The notes beneath the pieces were generated by a model, which saw nothing but the letters and a program-made list of their open reading frames with translations, did not search any database and was not told where the DNA came from. A stretch of 64,000 bases of DNA. It comes from Fasciolopsis buskii. Lineage: Eukaryota > Platyhelminthes > Trematoda > Plagiorchiida > Fasciolidae. Both the position numbers and the translations under genes were made by a program. Shown here one piece after another: positions 35,691 through 49,678 of the stretch (its first letter is position 1; every line of letters starts with the position of its first letter). The DNA lies in assembly GCA_008360955.1 (NCBI GenBank), contig LUCM01008174.1, forward strand, positions 68,278 to 132,277, in the 5' to 3' direction.

Positions 35691-38385
35691 GCTTTCAACT
35701 TAGACGCCTGTGAAACTGCGGTATGATAGCGCAACTGCTTTGTCATGGTCCTTTCAAAATGCGAAACTTGATGTACGCAGCTCAGTACACATGCAAATCT
35801 CATTGTCAGAAGATAAATGTTGGTGAATATTGTCTTAACTGGAACATCGAAAAAATACGAATCACAAAAGTGAAAGCCAATGCAATGAGTATCATTTTGC
35901 ATATTTTGTCAGTGCCTAACTAGATCACTGTAAACACAAGGTTGATAGCTGTACACAATCAGAATGATAGTTCGTCTTCTCAAACTTTTGAATTACTTTC
36001 AACAATTCAGTAATTTTTTGGGAGCTGTGGGCGGATTTATAGCGTCCGTTTTTTCTTAGACTTCCGTGAGGTAGTGATAATCGAACGCGAGACATTCTAC
36101 ACTCCAGTCTCTCTGTAATGCCCCCTTTGTCAGTCCCGTCAACCAAAAACCATTTCGACGAATACGGTAGTTTAAAGCATATATTTACCGCAAACCACCG
36201 ATGCTCATCATTTGACACACCCCGCAAAATACATCCGCATTTACATATTTTGTTGGTTTTGAAGTTAGCATTACCAAAAGCTTCTGTGCCTCAGTTGTTT
36301 GAACACGATATTCGTGAAAACAAATCCAGTCCCAGTTGTCATTATCAATAGCAGCACCAGTTGACTTCTAGACACGTGCGACTGCAGAGAAAAGTTGCGT
36401 GAGCTTGCAAGCTTAAATGACTGATTAATTACATTTTTCGTCTATGTGTCTTTGCAACTGGACGAGTCTTGTGAGCATGTACCCCTATATTGGTGCCCAA
36501 GGGCGTCTTCTGAACATCAAAAGAATAAGAAAAATGAACCGAAAATGAATGAGAGAAACTTAGGAGGGAACAAGTATACGCGCCACTGTTTTGGTACACT
36601 TTTGTCGCTGATATTAGCATGCGAGGTAAATATGAGAAATTAAAGTTCTTACGGAGGTTGGTGCTTGAGGGGATTACTCGGAAACCCGAGTGAATGAGAG
36701 AGAGACATTCCAAAGTGCACTGGAGTGGTGCTATCCGGAAGTACTCCATCACTAAGTTTAGTGACTATCACTAAGCAAAGCGGTAAATTCCCTATGAAAA
36801 ATAAAAAGAACCTCCAATGATCACAGTGAGACGACAACGTGAAGTCCCGAAGTCTTTCTTAAGAAGGCCAAGCAAACCTTCAAGAAGGATCGTGATAGCA
36901 TATATGTGAATGAAGTTAGCTATGCTACTGTGTGCGATTTGAAACTGTCCGAGTTTAAGAATGTGAAAAGACAGCTGCTACTCTTTACCAATACACAGCT
37001 GTATACGATAGAACCAACCGGGGTCGTTGCCTATGGTGACCCCTAAAAATCATTTAGAAACAATTTCAGATAGGTAGCGGCTATGTAAAGTGAAGTTAAC
37101 AATTGGAAATTGATGAGTACGATGTCAACTCAGGTTCCAGCGACAGATTGGGCTTTCATGCTACATAACAAAATTTTCGAATTTGGAAACGATTTCCCTT
37201 TGAGTAGTCAGCTGTCAATGTTACTGGTGGTTAATTAGATTCGTGAGTGTTCTTTCTCGTGGGAATCACCCTCGAGAAATGGTCTGGGGTGTGAATTGTG
37301 ACCGGGAGAGTTGGTCGGCCAAGTGAAACAGCTTGCTTTTCCTGTGATGGACTGCAATCGTCGGTAAACCGGTCATTTTCGCTATAGCCTGTTCACTTCT
37401 CACATCGGACATACTAATACCATAAGTGTTACTCAAACTTTGGCCAATGAGTAATTTGTTCGATCACCCAAAGAACATCGTCGAGCCTAACAATCCGATT
37501 ACGTAATTCAACATCGAATCAACTTATGAGAAAGTGTCAACCATTTGAACTTGATTGCTTTCAGTGTTCAACCCCTCTTAGTGTGCCATCAACTTCCAAA
37601 AAGCTAGACACGTGGACGCTGTGAATTGGATTTTCTCGCATCCACTTGACGCAGGCCGGATAACTATTAGAATTGTTGACCTCCAATCCGCAACGAGGGG
37701 TGGCCTGGGGATGAGATAATGACCGTTTCAAACTATAATTACCTGGGCCGGTGGACATCTGCTGACGTTTGTCGTGTCATCGGACTCGGTGAGATCTCGG
37801 ATGTTCTACTCTGTGCTCCTCCCACCCCTTGATTGTGATGACAGTTCTATGTGTGTGTGTGTGTGCGCGCGCGCGCGCACCCACGTGAGTATTAGCATTA
37901 CACCCGTGGCAGTCAACGTTCTCCAAACGACACACTGCTAGCATCCTTGTCACCATAATCATCCGCATCAGTTTGTCATCTACACTCAGGGTTGAGAAGC
38001 TGGAACCGAGTGACGCAATTACAATGCGGGAGATCTTGTCTGTTAGTCGATTTAATTTTACCAAATGCTTCGTTTGACAAATAAGTGATCAGATGGTGAT
38101 TTTAACAGTAACAATGTCATGACCGTCTGTTTCATACGATGCGTGAACCCCAGCGCTATGTAAGTAGTCTAAAAAGGTGAGGTGACCTGATTGAGGATGT
38201 TTCGAAAACCAGTCTGCATGTCGTGATCTTTCCATCCAGGATATAAGGAAACAGACCCAGTGGGATAATGATAATCAAGACTTTTTGGTTAAATGACTGA
38301 GACTGTAATATTTCTAAAAATGGTGACATAAAAGTTACCTAATTGTATCACCCATTGTGTCCCTTTCGATTTCACACTATTCCAG
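35691..38385. other. no recognised gene
   Basis: Holds the TG/CG tract at 37850. No frame stands out. Confidence 0.45.
37850..37880 (+). repeat. (TG)n(CG)n alternating tract
   Basis: A TG tract passes directly into a CG tract, giving about 31 nt of strict purine-pyrimidine alternation. Such DNA can adopt the Z form under supercoiling. Confidence 0.9.
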
Positions 38386-38576
38386 GCTGGATATCGTTCG
38401 GATGAAAAACAAGAGTAAGGATAAAACAAATAGATTCTACCGTTGCATCGAGTGACGGTCATACTGCTGCAGCCGTTGCTGCTGTCAGTGATGATGACGA
38501 GGATACACCTAATTTCGGCTGCTTCAGTTCCAAAACCCCTAACCGAAGACGAAATGAATCGAGTGTCACTAGTATT
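38386..38576 (+). CDS. candidate exon, low-complexity acidic protein
   Basis: An acceptor with a good pyrimidine tract (ATTTCACACTATTCCAG) lies at the left end and a strong ATT|GTGAGT donor at 38577. The left half reads LDIVRMKNKSKDKTNRFYRC in one frame. The right half reads ASSDGHTAAAVAAVSDDDED then TPNFGCFSSKTPNRRRNESS in another. Hence either only the right half is coding, with an acceptor closer in, or there is a one-base shift. It lies directly before the LINE tail copy B. Confidence 0.25.
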
Positions 38577-38603
38577 GTGAGTAAACTGTGTTCCGTGTAT
38601 TGC

Positions 38604-38750
38604 TTACGGCAGTATTCTTCTCTTTTCGCACCTGTGTAGGTCCACTCCCTGTTCCCTTTAGCTATTCACTCATTTTGTAGAAACATATGGCCCTGGGGAA
38701 AAGGCAGTGGCCAATGGGGCTTGTCCTGCTTCTGCTGCTGATGTATCCCA
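38604..38750 (+). repeat. 3' tail of the LINE family, copy B (5'-truncated insertion)
   Basis: It is a direct-orientation relative of 35536-35690, with perhaps 75-80% identity by eye. No LINE coding sequence is recognisable upstream of it, as expected for a strongly 5'-truncated LINE copy. Alternatively it is a non-autonomous element that shares the LINE tail. Confidence 0.6.
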
Positions 38751-41103
38751 CTTTGTGATACGTTCATCCTCTATGGATGACGTTCTTTTGATCGGCAACT
38801 TTGGTAGCGTTTGCTCCAAACTCCCAATTTTGTTTGTTATTCTACCGCTGTCGTCCGTAGGCTATTGGGGTCAATCGTGTGGAACTTTAGTACAAATATA
38901 TTCTACCTCGACAAATATCCCTTCCTCTTAAATATGCATTATCTCCTCTTCTAATTTCAACTTCGTTCAAGGTTTTCCATTTGATTTCTGGCTGTGCGGT
39001 GCCTGGGATTCATAGCCTAATAAGCGCAACTGTTACGCGGATGACTTTGAGTTGTGCCGCTTTTCCACGTTGGCGTCAGTTATTCATCTTGACTGTGATC
39101 CACTAAGAGGAACACGTTGGTCAGGCCTTTCCATATGTGCAATACGGGAACAGACACATACCATTCACGCATTGTTAGACTATAAACCAGTACACGGCAG
39201 ACAATCCGTGTAGCTGGCTTTGCACGAACCACACGAGTACATTTTGATGAATTGAATTCAATGCAACATTATGTCGAATCAATACCCCCTCCTTTGACGA
39301 AACTGTCGGCAAACGAGGGATGTTTCAGTCGTTGCTGTGGTCTGTACCATGGAGTATTTCATCCGTGTTTATTTGCCACAAATCAGTAAGAACGACATGG
39401 CTGAACTCCCTTCAGTCGGCATTGACGAAAGCAAGCAAAACTAAAGGATGGTGAAATCTGGATAAGTTGAAAGTAGGGAAACTGATGGAGGTAAATCATT
39501 ATGTGGACAACTTTGAGTACAAATTGATTACACTGTGCATTGATCATATTCATCGGTTCATCGAACGTCCCTTTATACAGGAAGGGAACCACTTTCGTCC
39601 ATCTCCTGTCCAACAGCAACGGGAACACATTGCAGTTCACATTGAATTGTCATGAGACTCTATGCGATGAATTGCAAGAACGAGTGTAAAAAAATTGTTA
39701 TCTCCTTCAAGTTAATTTACAACTATTTTTCCCCAGCCTTATCTGTACTCTACAAATGATTTTTGACAATACATTGTAGCTCCGTTGCTACCTTCCGCCA
39801 GCCCTCATTGGATTCTCCACAGAATGGTTTCTCAATGGACCTATGCGGGTTCTTTTGGCAACAGAAGGACTTTTGGCATCGGCAGCAACTTTTACCCGAT
39901 ACATAACAACGGTATTTGCAATCTGGATATAGTCAAATAGAGTCACATATGTGCTACCAAATTTGATTGGTTTTTTTATGGAATGGAAGATGGTATTCCA
40001 TGACCAAATGAATGTTTTTAAAACCCGTCGCGCGAGTTCGTAATAGGGATTCACGCCTACGGTAAGGGTTTCTATAGCTGACCCGAAGAGTTCATGAAAA
40101 GCGAAATGGCCTGTCCCCAAGGATACTTTTCTCCATTACTTCGGAGAAAAATAGATCATGAGAGCAAATGTGGTGCCACTGGAATGCTCATGTTGGGGCA
40201 TTCTTGCGTATGTCAGGAATTACAATAAACGACTGGGAAATACGGCCTTAAATCCACACCGCCAATACTCATAAAGAATTAATTAGTAATTCTTTGAAAT
40301 ACTTTACTCAGAAATATTTTGAGAATAAAGTAGGATTGTCTTTTGTACTACATTTGTTCAGCGGAAGCACCGAACCTGTTTAGCTGTTTTACCACTGGCA
40401 TAGCACAATTTGGCCTCATGATTTCCGCCGCGTCTTAGGCATACTAGATGAACGTGGCAAATCCAGCATTTTCTGGAGTGTCTTATCAGTCTGCCCAGAT
40501 GAGTTCTATTCTAAGGTTTCACTGTCTGATAAGTACCAAACTTTTTCCTCTGCTCCGGCACGGCTAGAAGTAACGTCCAAAATATTCGGAAATTGTCGTT
40601 TTTGGAACTTTGCAAACCGGGTGATTTTTCAAGAGCACATCTTGGTGCACTCTGGTTGCGTAGAAGTCTTACATTGCATCCAAGACTGTGAATAGGCATA
40701 TAGTGAGCAGGCTCTGTGACGGGTTTTTTGACTGTTCAGAATGGGTTTGGTGTGACTGCAAACCACGGCATAGAAATGGTAGGGTCAGGGATCGCTGTAA
40801 TGACCGACCATGCGGGTCGTTGCCTTGTCGGGTCAAACTGAATGCCGTTTGTGATAAACAAACGCACATGCACGCGAACACAAGTGACAAGTGAAAGTTT
40901 AGAGAATGTTCGATATCAACTCATAAATATAATGCATCCTAGATGCAGACGGGGAAGACGTCATTGACAGTCACCGAGTGACAGTTCCACTTTGTCTGCT
41001 ACCCAAAAGTGAACGTGCTGAGGTGTGCTAACCACTGTCTTGTCATCATGTGACGTTAGGTTGGCATCCACTGGAAGGCCTTAAAAATCCTAAAATGAAA
41101 TAT

Positions 41104-41128
41104 GTATGTGTGTGTGTGCTTGTGTGCA
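41104..41128 (+). repeat. (TG)n microsatellite, interrupted
   Basis: TATGTATG followed by TG units and a CT interruption. Confidence 0.8.
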
Positions 41129-42697
41129 TAGATTGTGTGGTAAGTTTGCGTGGATGCTTGTAGCATGTTACGCATCCTGATGTCATCGCTTTATCGAATG
41201 ATTCCAATGGTGGCTTTGGCGTTACCTTATAGTGTTTCGCTCTCCCTTTCATGAGTTACATGTGAAACTACTGAACTTGCAGTCTAGGGAGCACTCCCCC
41301 AGATTCACAATGATTAATTAAAAAACAGCCCAAAAGAACAGTCATCGGGGCAGAAAAGATCCAAGAAACCACGAAGCCGGTGTTAGTCTGTTGCTCCCGG
41401 CCAAAGAACGAATTGTATCAATTTGTCTCAGTATGTGGTGATCAGTAATACATGTCCTCCTTTGAGGAGCAGCTTCCAATTACGATGCATGCTTATTTGG
41501 AGTCCTTTTAGTTACACCCTCTAACACCATTCCCTAGTAATCTTGCTTTTATCTTAATTCCTCTGGTCATATTGCGAGCATGATCCACCGTTATACTAAC
41601 CACCCACACTACTCACAGTGCCTCTTTCTTAAACCTCGTTTGTTGTTCGGAACACCCGAGTGCTTCAAAAGATAGTTTGTCATAATCATTTTCCTAGATT
41701 GGCACCGGAACATCTCCCATTGATTTGGGAGTGCCTCGGTAGTTAGGTACAGTTCCGGTCTAACCTTTAATGTCCAGTGAAAACTTTTAATGCCCTTCCT
41801 GACAGCTTCCCATCACCCTATTCAGACAAATTTGCCATTAAAAAGATAGCTTTTGAACTCAATAACTGACGAATGATCAAAAGAATGGCGAAATTTATCA
41901 GGACTGAGTTTTATCGACTGAAATCATTACACTCGGAGATCTTGCTGATGCCCTGGGCGTAGCGAAGTGATATTTTGATGGGTCCTATTCACCAAAGTGG
42001 ACGTCGGAGACCTAAAAGTGACTTTTACGGAAAAATTGCCAACTCCCGTCCTCATACTCCTAAATGACTCACATCATAAATTTCCAACTTGTCTCCGTCT
42101 CTGGCATTTTCAAGCAGTTATGCTACCCGTACCATAGCAAATTCTGAGCGTCCTTAGAGAGTGTGCGCCCACTGCCTCTTCCTGAAGTCCCCAAATAGTG
42201 TATGGAAAACAGAAACAGTTTAGGATGGTGGTCATAAGCCTTTCCCCAGAATAGGTAATTCTACATTCCTCCTGACTGTTTCCGCTTCAGCAAATGCTTC
42301 CGATCTCTATCAGCTTGCTTGACAGTTACGGTGATCCTGCGCGTGATAACGCTGACTTCAGGACAACCGTAATCTCCTGTCCTCGATAAGCAGAAAAAAC
42401 CGTTAGGTTATGCTTGTTAGAACCCAATGGTGGATTTAACTTTGTTGATGGAAATAGACTGCCCCTCTTTCCTTCCGACTGGTATGTCAGGCTGCCAATC
42501 GTTTGTGCTAGCCAGCCATCCTCGCAGCCGATAACAGTTGGATTGTTACTGCGGCAACGGTTCTCTTATTGCTACAGATATATTTAATATTACCAAGGGT
42601 GCCAAATTAAAAACTATCACAATCACTTTCAGAATGCAGATTTTATATTCCTTTTCCGCCTTTCCGAATGATGTTATTGAACCCACGAATTTGTCTT

Positions 42698-43097
42698 TCA
42701 AAGACCCTCGGACATAACTTTCTCATAAACATCCCCGGGTAATGCGTTTCCACCCTCGCTACATGATCTGAACACAAATATATTCGCGCATGCAGCGGAG
42801 CTCAGAACCGATTGCCTACCGTTTATCAGTGAAGTCGCATTAGCCTCTACTGATAACATGGGAACCTGAAGACTTGTCGATTGCTCCGTTCTACTTGCAC
42901 AATGTTTGACTGTGAGCAAGGTAATCCATTTGTGCAGTACAAACGCTCAGTTCGTCAATTGAAACCATGGAACTATTCAGTGCATAACTATGTTTATCCT
43001 TGCTACTAAACACCCGTTGTGCACATCCAACCTTACAGAACCGGGATACAAACCCGAGATAAGCACAGCACAGTTCGAAGTACTTAGTAAACTTCAA
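42698..43097 (-). other. two overlapping minus-strand open frames, possible broken gene or exons
   Basis: A frame from 43097 to 42891 (ending LSVCTAQMDYLAHSQTLCK) is followed, in another frame overlapping by 29 nt, by 42919-42698 (ending GGNALPGDVYEKVMSEGL). Together they would make about 140 residues if one frameshift or a short intron is assumed. No homology is recognised. Confidence 0.15.
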
Positions 43098-46029
43098 CAG
43101 TATATAATGTCATTTATCTGCTTCATTAAAAGTAATTATTTGAAAACTGAATATCCACTCCTAGGGAAACAAAAAATCACTGCATAAAAATTTTCCCCGT
43201 CACTTAGCTGACGTCGTTTATTTAATTTTTTCGAATCATTCTGATTCAGTTATGGTTCAACTAGTGTAATGAAGCAAATTATTTATTCGTTTATTTAAAA
43301 TTTCCACCCACTTGGAGATGTAAAATCACCTTGACTACTTTACATGCCCACTCGGCCCTTCCGACCGGCACGTTAGTTAGGGATCTGAGTTGGCACATAT
43401 ACAACTTATCATTTGTGTCACACATGCACGAGTGTGCGTAGCCCTTGCGGTCAGGCCCTCTAGGGTCCGGACGACACCTAAGTTTCGGGACCACAAAACA
43501 CCGGACTCGAAGTATTCAATTCCGCATGAGCTCCTCACTTTATCGCGCCTCATTCTTATTGTCGTATTTCAGTGAGCAGCCCGTGTGTGGATCACGTGAC
43601 AGTGTGACTTAGCTTCACTATGATCATGCAATCGGAATCGTGGCAACCCACGATTGAGCGTAATAAACATTCCACAATTCTCGCTGACATAAATGTATCC
43701 TTCCTATGTTTTTTTTCTGGTTAAGCAACATGTAAACAAAAGAGCTTGTGAATAAGTTCTAACATGACTTCCGACAGTCAAGGTGCTCTACCCGCCCCTC
43801 GCCGCATAGTTCGTGGTCATGCCATGCTAATAACTGAAGCTTATGCATTACTGCGGTGGTGGTTCGTGCTACTATTTCTTGTATTACAATCACCACAAAT
43901 AAGTTGTTTTTCACTGTTCATATTTTCAGCTTCTTCCGCGGTGCTGAGATTTTGATCGCCTAACTAAACCCCCAATGCGTGCACTATCTTCATCGAAATA
44001 AAAGGACAAACTATGTCCAAAACCAACGTTATTCTTCCACTTTTATGGCCTGGTTTCTGTGCTCTCCGGCCACCAAACTTCTACAGCTATTTTCGTGTGC
44101 TATTGCAGGTGGCATGAGATTGAGTACACATCTTATAGGTGTTCAATAGCCTGCAAAGCGACGTTCTTTCTAATTCGCGACTATTCATTAGGTTCAAAGG
44201 TCGAATGCGAGAGGTGCATACAGTCAACCAATGAAATTATTATGATCCTCGTGAGCACATACTGAATTGACCAGTGTTGTGGTTCTAAGTGTACGCAATC
44301 GTTTGTCAGTTTCTCTATCATTTTCCGTTGAATTCCGCAGACATGAATGTCCAGATCATTGTGGTAGAGCAGCGTTCTGATCACCCCGAATACCATATTT
44401 TCAGTCACTACCCAAGCAGGCTATCAATCACAAGGGACCAGAACACAGTAGCAATCGGGATACTGTTATCCCTGTCACTCCATCGCTCCGGTAAACGCGT
44501 AGCTCAAAAATAAATTAGGTAGCCCAGGAGCAAGCCCAATCCACTTAATATCTCCCGGATCAGGTGTTTATCGTGGGAAAGTTGCACTTTGAACACGGGG
44601 TCCCAGAACCATCTGCTGATTCCAAAAAGAGATCCACGGTGATGTGATCATATCACATACAAGATAAATATCGCACGACCTATGTATCAGTTGTAAACCA
44701 TATTTTAATAAGATCATCAATAACATCAGTGATACAAGCAGCAGCTGAGACATGGCCAAGTGTGAAGTTGGTGACAAGGGTCAAAAGTGGCTTCGTCCAT
44801 GCAAGCACACGCACGCGCCTCCGTCGCACTAATTTTACCGTGACAAATGTGATTTTAGGAATTGGTTGGTAAAGTGACAAATTGGTGAGTTGATATATGA
44901 TCACCGATTCCTGGCTGATTTCAGTACTGATAAGACATTAGTGGTGATTGTAACAATGCTAAGCTATGCTGTCTGGCCTATATTTATGTGAGGGAATGAA
45001 CTTTGAAAATAGAGTTCATTAAACAACGAGTTTTAAACTCCTGTTATCCAAACGTAGTATGGAAAATTTATAATTCACGGACAGATGAAGAGACTCCCTA
45101 ATCTCTATTGGTGTTAGAGCAAACAATGCTCAAGAAGGAAGTTGCACCGCATCGTATGAGACGTGACAGGCAGTCACATTCTCGTCCGAATGCTACCCTA
45201 TTTATCAGGTTGCCAAACCTTAACGGTGGCCATACAACCAGAACTTTGGATAAATCTTTGTAGTAGGGTAAATCGCATCCTTCGCATTGATTCGTCAGCG
45301 TACAAAGCTATATTTAGGTTACATGGATTCTTTGAAGGCCTATTATCATTGAAGATTCTTGTTTGTCACTCTTGTGGTCACGTTCTAACCCCTTTAGCGG
45401 TATGCACAGGTACAGAGCTTGAAATTTAAAAGCACCACATCGTAAATCACGAATATTTCCGTGGTTTAAAACAACAAAAAGTTTAATAGTGATTTGTCAT
45501 GTTTTAAACCCAATGTGACACTCAACTCCTTGAACCTCCGAATTGGCGGTTACTGGTCTCGTGTTACTTCGTGCAGGCCATCTGAACGAATACAGATGAA
45601 TTGAGAAGGAAGATCGTCACACAAAGCAGGATAGTAACTGTCCTTTTTGTTGGACATCTGAGGCCGATTTGCGCATCTTGACGCCTCCCACCCCTACCCT
45701 TCCCCGAACCCACACACGGATGGCCGCAGTAAGAGGTGCATTCAGATGAGAACTCTAAAAGCGGACAAAAGCCCAATCGTTAAGCGCCTCGTTGGGCTTT
45801 GTGTTAGGCCCCGTAAAACATCCTCGATCCGATCTGTCCCCCCTCCGTGACCCAAAGCCGGACTGAGTGCACCAACCCCATGTGCCCACGTGTTGTACTG
45901 CCTCGGTCACCCAAGCCTTGGTTAGGAATATTGACGGAATTGTTGCACGTATTCGTCACTGACTCATCCCATTGACCTAAGTGGTGATGCATCGTATTTT
46001 TACCGTGGTATTTTTGTTACTAAGATATT

Positions 46030-46057
46030 TGTGTGTGTGTGTGTGTGTGTGTGTGTA
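46030..46057 (+). repeat. (TG)n microsatellite
   Basis: About 14 TG units without interruption. Confidence 0.95.
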
Positions 46058-49000
46058 CATACTTTAAAGGGGGGACGTGATTCGCTCAAGGTCGGTTCAT
46101 TTCCTGAGCGGTGTTTTATCAACCAAGTTATGGACCATTCGGAACAAGAACATAGGTGCACCTTCAGGATATTATTGCCGTATGACACACATACACAATG
46201 CGTCATTTCAAGCACTGACGCATTGATAGACTAGTGAAGATCTGGCAGCCTGCTGCCATGCGAACAAAAGCAAAAGTTCATCACTGATCTCAGTCCCATC
46301 TGTCAATCCTGGGGCTTGTCCAAGCGTCTTTCAGCTGATTCATGATAAACTAGGCAGCCCTTCACTCCTTAGGCCGGAAATTTTTTGTTTCTCCGACTCT
46401 CGCTTACGTTTGGCTGAACACATGCGCCTCTTGACTTCCAGATAGCTTTTATCGAAATGTTTCAGCTAATCTGGTCCGGAATTGCCCCAGAAATTGATAA
46501 ATTAGTCGTCCCTATCAGGCCACCTTCAATCACTTTCGCATCCTCATCTTTGTCAGGTCCAGTCACCCTGAGCCGAGAATAGAAAAGATCTGTTGTCTAG
46601 TCAACTATTTTATTCAATTTGTATATATTTGACACAATTTTGGTAAATCCTAGTACATATTACGTATCGTGGGAATCATGATGAAGGACGAAACCAACGA
46701 GCAAGAAAGAGGAAAGAAAAGAAAATAACGCGAAGCGTTCGCCACACATGCTAGTTCTTCCATTCTCCTTTTCCGCCGTCGGTCATCTGTCTGGAATTAT
46801 GATTCCTTTAAGGGGTTGTTACAACCCGATTGCCCAAACCGAAGCGGAGGGTTGATTTAGAGGACATTCCCGAAGGTTTTGACGAAAGTCTAAATGAAAA
46901 GCAACAAGACCATCTGAGTGTCACTCAATCCAGTGGAAACCGGCGACTGACTGTTTAGTTCATGCCTCCATTGTATGTGGTTAGAATTCCTGGATGCTCA
47001 GTACATCTCATTACCACAGGTCTCGGTGAGCATACATCTATATGTTTCGTAATCTGTCCATGGTCGGCTTGGAATCAAAATTAAGTCATTACCCCTACAA
47101 TTACTATCAGAGAGCAGTCAACCGGGTGGAAAGCTTTGGGCTTTCTTCTTCGTCTTCCCACTTAAGTGGAAAAGCGTCACCACGAGAAGGCAGTGCGTAG
47201 GACTTCCTCGTCAGGGGCTATTTGGGACGCACGGTCATTTGGAAGCATTTCCAGAGGCGATCATGGCTAAAAGCCGACTCGGAACCTAAGACACCTACGT
47301 CCGAAAATCTTGAGGCATTTGGATGCTCAGCTCATAACTGGATCGCGACCGCATCGAAGAGGAAGACCAAGTGAAGTGCGAGAGGTTGAATTATCATGTA
47401 TTCGTTTGCTCAGCAAATAGCGCTTTAAGTTTCACGGTTATCTGTCTATCGGAAATGCGTTCAGCAATTCAACCTATGGACATGCTCGCAAGATGCAGTT
47501 GACCAAGTCAAGTCATCGCCGTCCAAGTTGGAATTCTTCACCTCATGCTTTTTCAGCTGCGGTAACAATCGGTGGCTCATGCCACCGGTCGGTAAAGACA
47601 TTTGCAATTCCATTGCTCCTATGCACACAAAATCGACTCGACTGAATCTCCATCTCGCTGAATGATAATACTGACTGGGTCCATTGATCGACAGGCAAGA
47701 GGACCGAATACGTCGTCAAGTTTTTCCACACAGCATTTGTCCGACATCTGGTGTTCTTCCAAATTTTTGAAATGACCATGTCGTTGTGAGGTGTCTCTTC
47801 AAGTAATGGTTTGTTTCGAACCTTTGGCAACATCACCGCCAACCCACATTTGCGAGAACATGAAGCTGAATAAATTTTCTTTCTGGTGTGTCTAGCGAAA
47901 GATGTACGCACACATCAACAAGTTAGGAGATAGAAGCCCTGATCCCAATGAACTGTTCGTGCAGCCATTTTTTACTCAACCATATGGTCGGCACCACTGG
48001 CAATGAGGAATATCAAGCCTTTAATTATGCTATTCAAAGATGCACGGTAGTTAACGCATCAAAAAATTTAAGTAATTCGATGCTGGTTTAGGTTTTACGT
48101 GCACCACGTGGCAGCTACCCAGGCGCATGAATTGGTCCGAGTGTGCGTGGGGGTGGGATGGCAGAAGCAACAGGGAATTAGGAAGGAGCACCCGCCTTTC
48201 TTCTGAAATCTCGAATGCTCGAAACGGTGATCCATTTGAATCAATCAGGTTTTGGGCTCTAGGCTTAAAACACTAGCTTTCACAAGGCAGAAGAACCAAA
48301 CGACAGTGTAATATCCAACGATTCGTGGTAGATATGTGGCGCTAAAATATAAGTCCGTGGCGGCGCACGTCGAAGGAAATTTGACCTAGTTGCTAGCTAT
48401 AAGTTAACGCACGGATTCGGTTTCCCTACACAAAATCGGTTTCTTCAGCCAGATCTGCACAACTACCAAATTATTGACCGTTATCGGCAGTAGAAAATTT
48501 CACGCGATCGTCCAAATGCGTCAGATCACGCAGTGTCAATGTGACAAATTGGATAAGGATTTGGACCGTACATTTTCGCGCGAACAAAACCTTACATTGG
48601 GCATTTATAACCAGGACGGAAAAGTATGAGTGATTGAGTAAGTGGGTGAATTAAAACTACCGCCAACGCAGGCGCGGTTACTAGTGCAGACGGTTTCCGG
48701 TCACTAGGTCGGATTGGATTTCCCTTAAGCAACCACAATCACGATTTGACAGAAATGATAGATGAACTTCCGTATTTATTTTCACTCGCACACCACCAAT
48801 GAAATATCCCAATTATCAGTAGATCAGAAAATGTTCACCAGACGATTTCTAATTCAATAAAAGGCATTTTGCACCTTAGTGTTCATGACTAAGTTCGTCG
48901 AATACATAACGTTCCCGATGTGGCTACATAACCACTGAGATTCTATATACTTGTTAATATAACAATTAATTAGCTGGCCAATGAATGTGTTTGAAGCAGT

Positions 49001-49373
49001 ATTCGAGGGAGATAAGAGGCTGTCTGTCAGATTTCGGCGGGATTTGACATTCAATGCATTTATCACATCAAAATTGTGAAACAATTTCGACGAAAAGTTC
49101 GTTTACATAGAAGTTGTCGTTATGACGTTTCGACAGCCGTCGGTCAAATTCCAATATGCGAGTATAAAAGCATCAACTTGTGATGCCGTGAACCCAACTG
49201 AATATCACATGCTCTATAACTGCCCTCATATTTCCAATGCGAACGAAAATGTGACCAGTAAAATGATTCTAGAACAAGCTTTGCATACCTTCTCGATGCG
49301 ACTGCGGCGCGAAAGAATTTGGCCAAATGTGGTACACTTGTGCCTTGCACACATACAATCACACGCACAGATA

Positions 49374-49527
49374 CACACAGGCACACACAGACACACACAT
49401 GCGTTTAGAATAACACGTCGTAAATATACCGAACAGTAATGCACAAAAGTGGCTTCATCCTTCCTAGTTCGGAATATGCTCAATTCCACGCATCAGTTTA
49501 ACCAATGTAAATAATATTCTGACTTAA
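49374..49527 (-). repeat. 154-bp repeat, copy 1 (inverted relative to 52173-52327)
   Basis: The reverse complement of this segment matches 52173-52327 with about five mismatches in 154 positions (about 97%). It includes the codons for FIKSEYYLHWLN and a stop, then AACTAGGAAGGATGAAGCCAC, and ends in a (TG)-rich tract. Such high identity means a recent copy of a mobile element or a recent duplication. Confidence 0.8.
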
Positions 49528-49678
49528 TGAAATTATCGTCCGACGTCGGAACGGATCGGCGGCTGAAACTTTCGAAACACCGGCCGCTCAAACAGTCTGC
49601 TGGTTTAATAAGCGATTCGAAATCGTAACTCCCATAGATCTGCAACACCTCATCTACGGTGCACGGAGAGCTTTCCAA
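49528..49678 (-). other. open segment leading into repeat copy 1
   Basis: On the minus strand an open frame of about 60 codons runs through SSPCTVDEVLQIYGSYDF and CFESFSRRSVP into the repeat end FIKSEYYLHWLN. The DNA contains GCGGC...GCCGC around GTTTCGAAAGTTTCA and a GACGTCGGACG block, the kind of palindromic sequence seen at retroelement ends. No protein family is recognised. Confidence 0.3.

Larger units (their letters stand above)
38751..49373. other. long stretch without a recognised gene
   Basis: Two TG microsatellites and the overlapping frames at 42.7-43.1 kb are listed separately. A 122-codon minus frame at 47543-47911 has no supporting evidence. At 45774-45800 GCCCAA...TTGGGC forms a small hairpin. 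Confidence 0.4.

Noticed and set aside
49340..49489. Coding frames running through the CA/TG tracts near 49.4 and 46.0-46.2 kb
   Set aside because: Cys-Val and His-Thr repeats are microsatellite translations.
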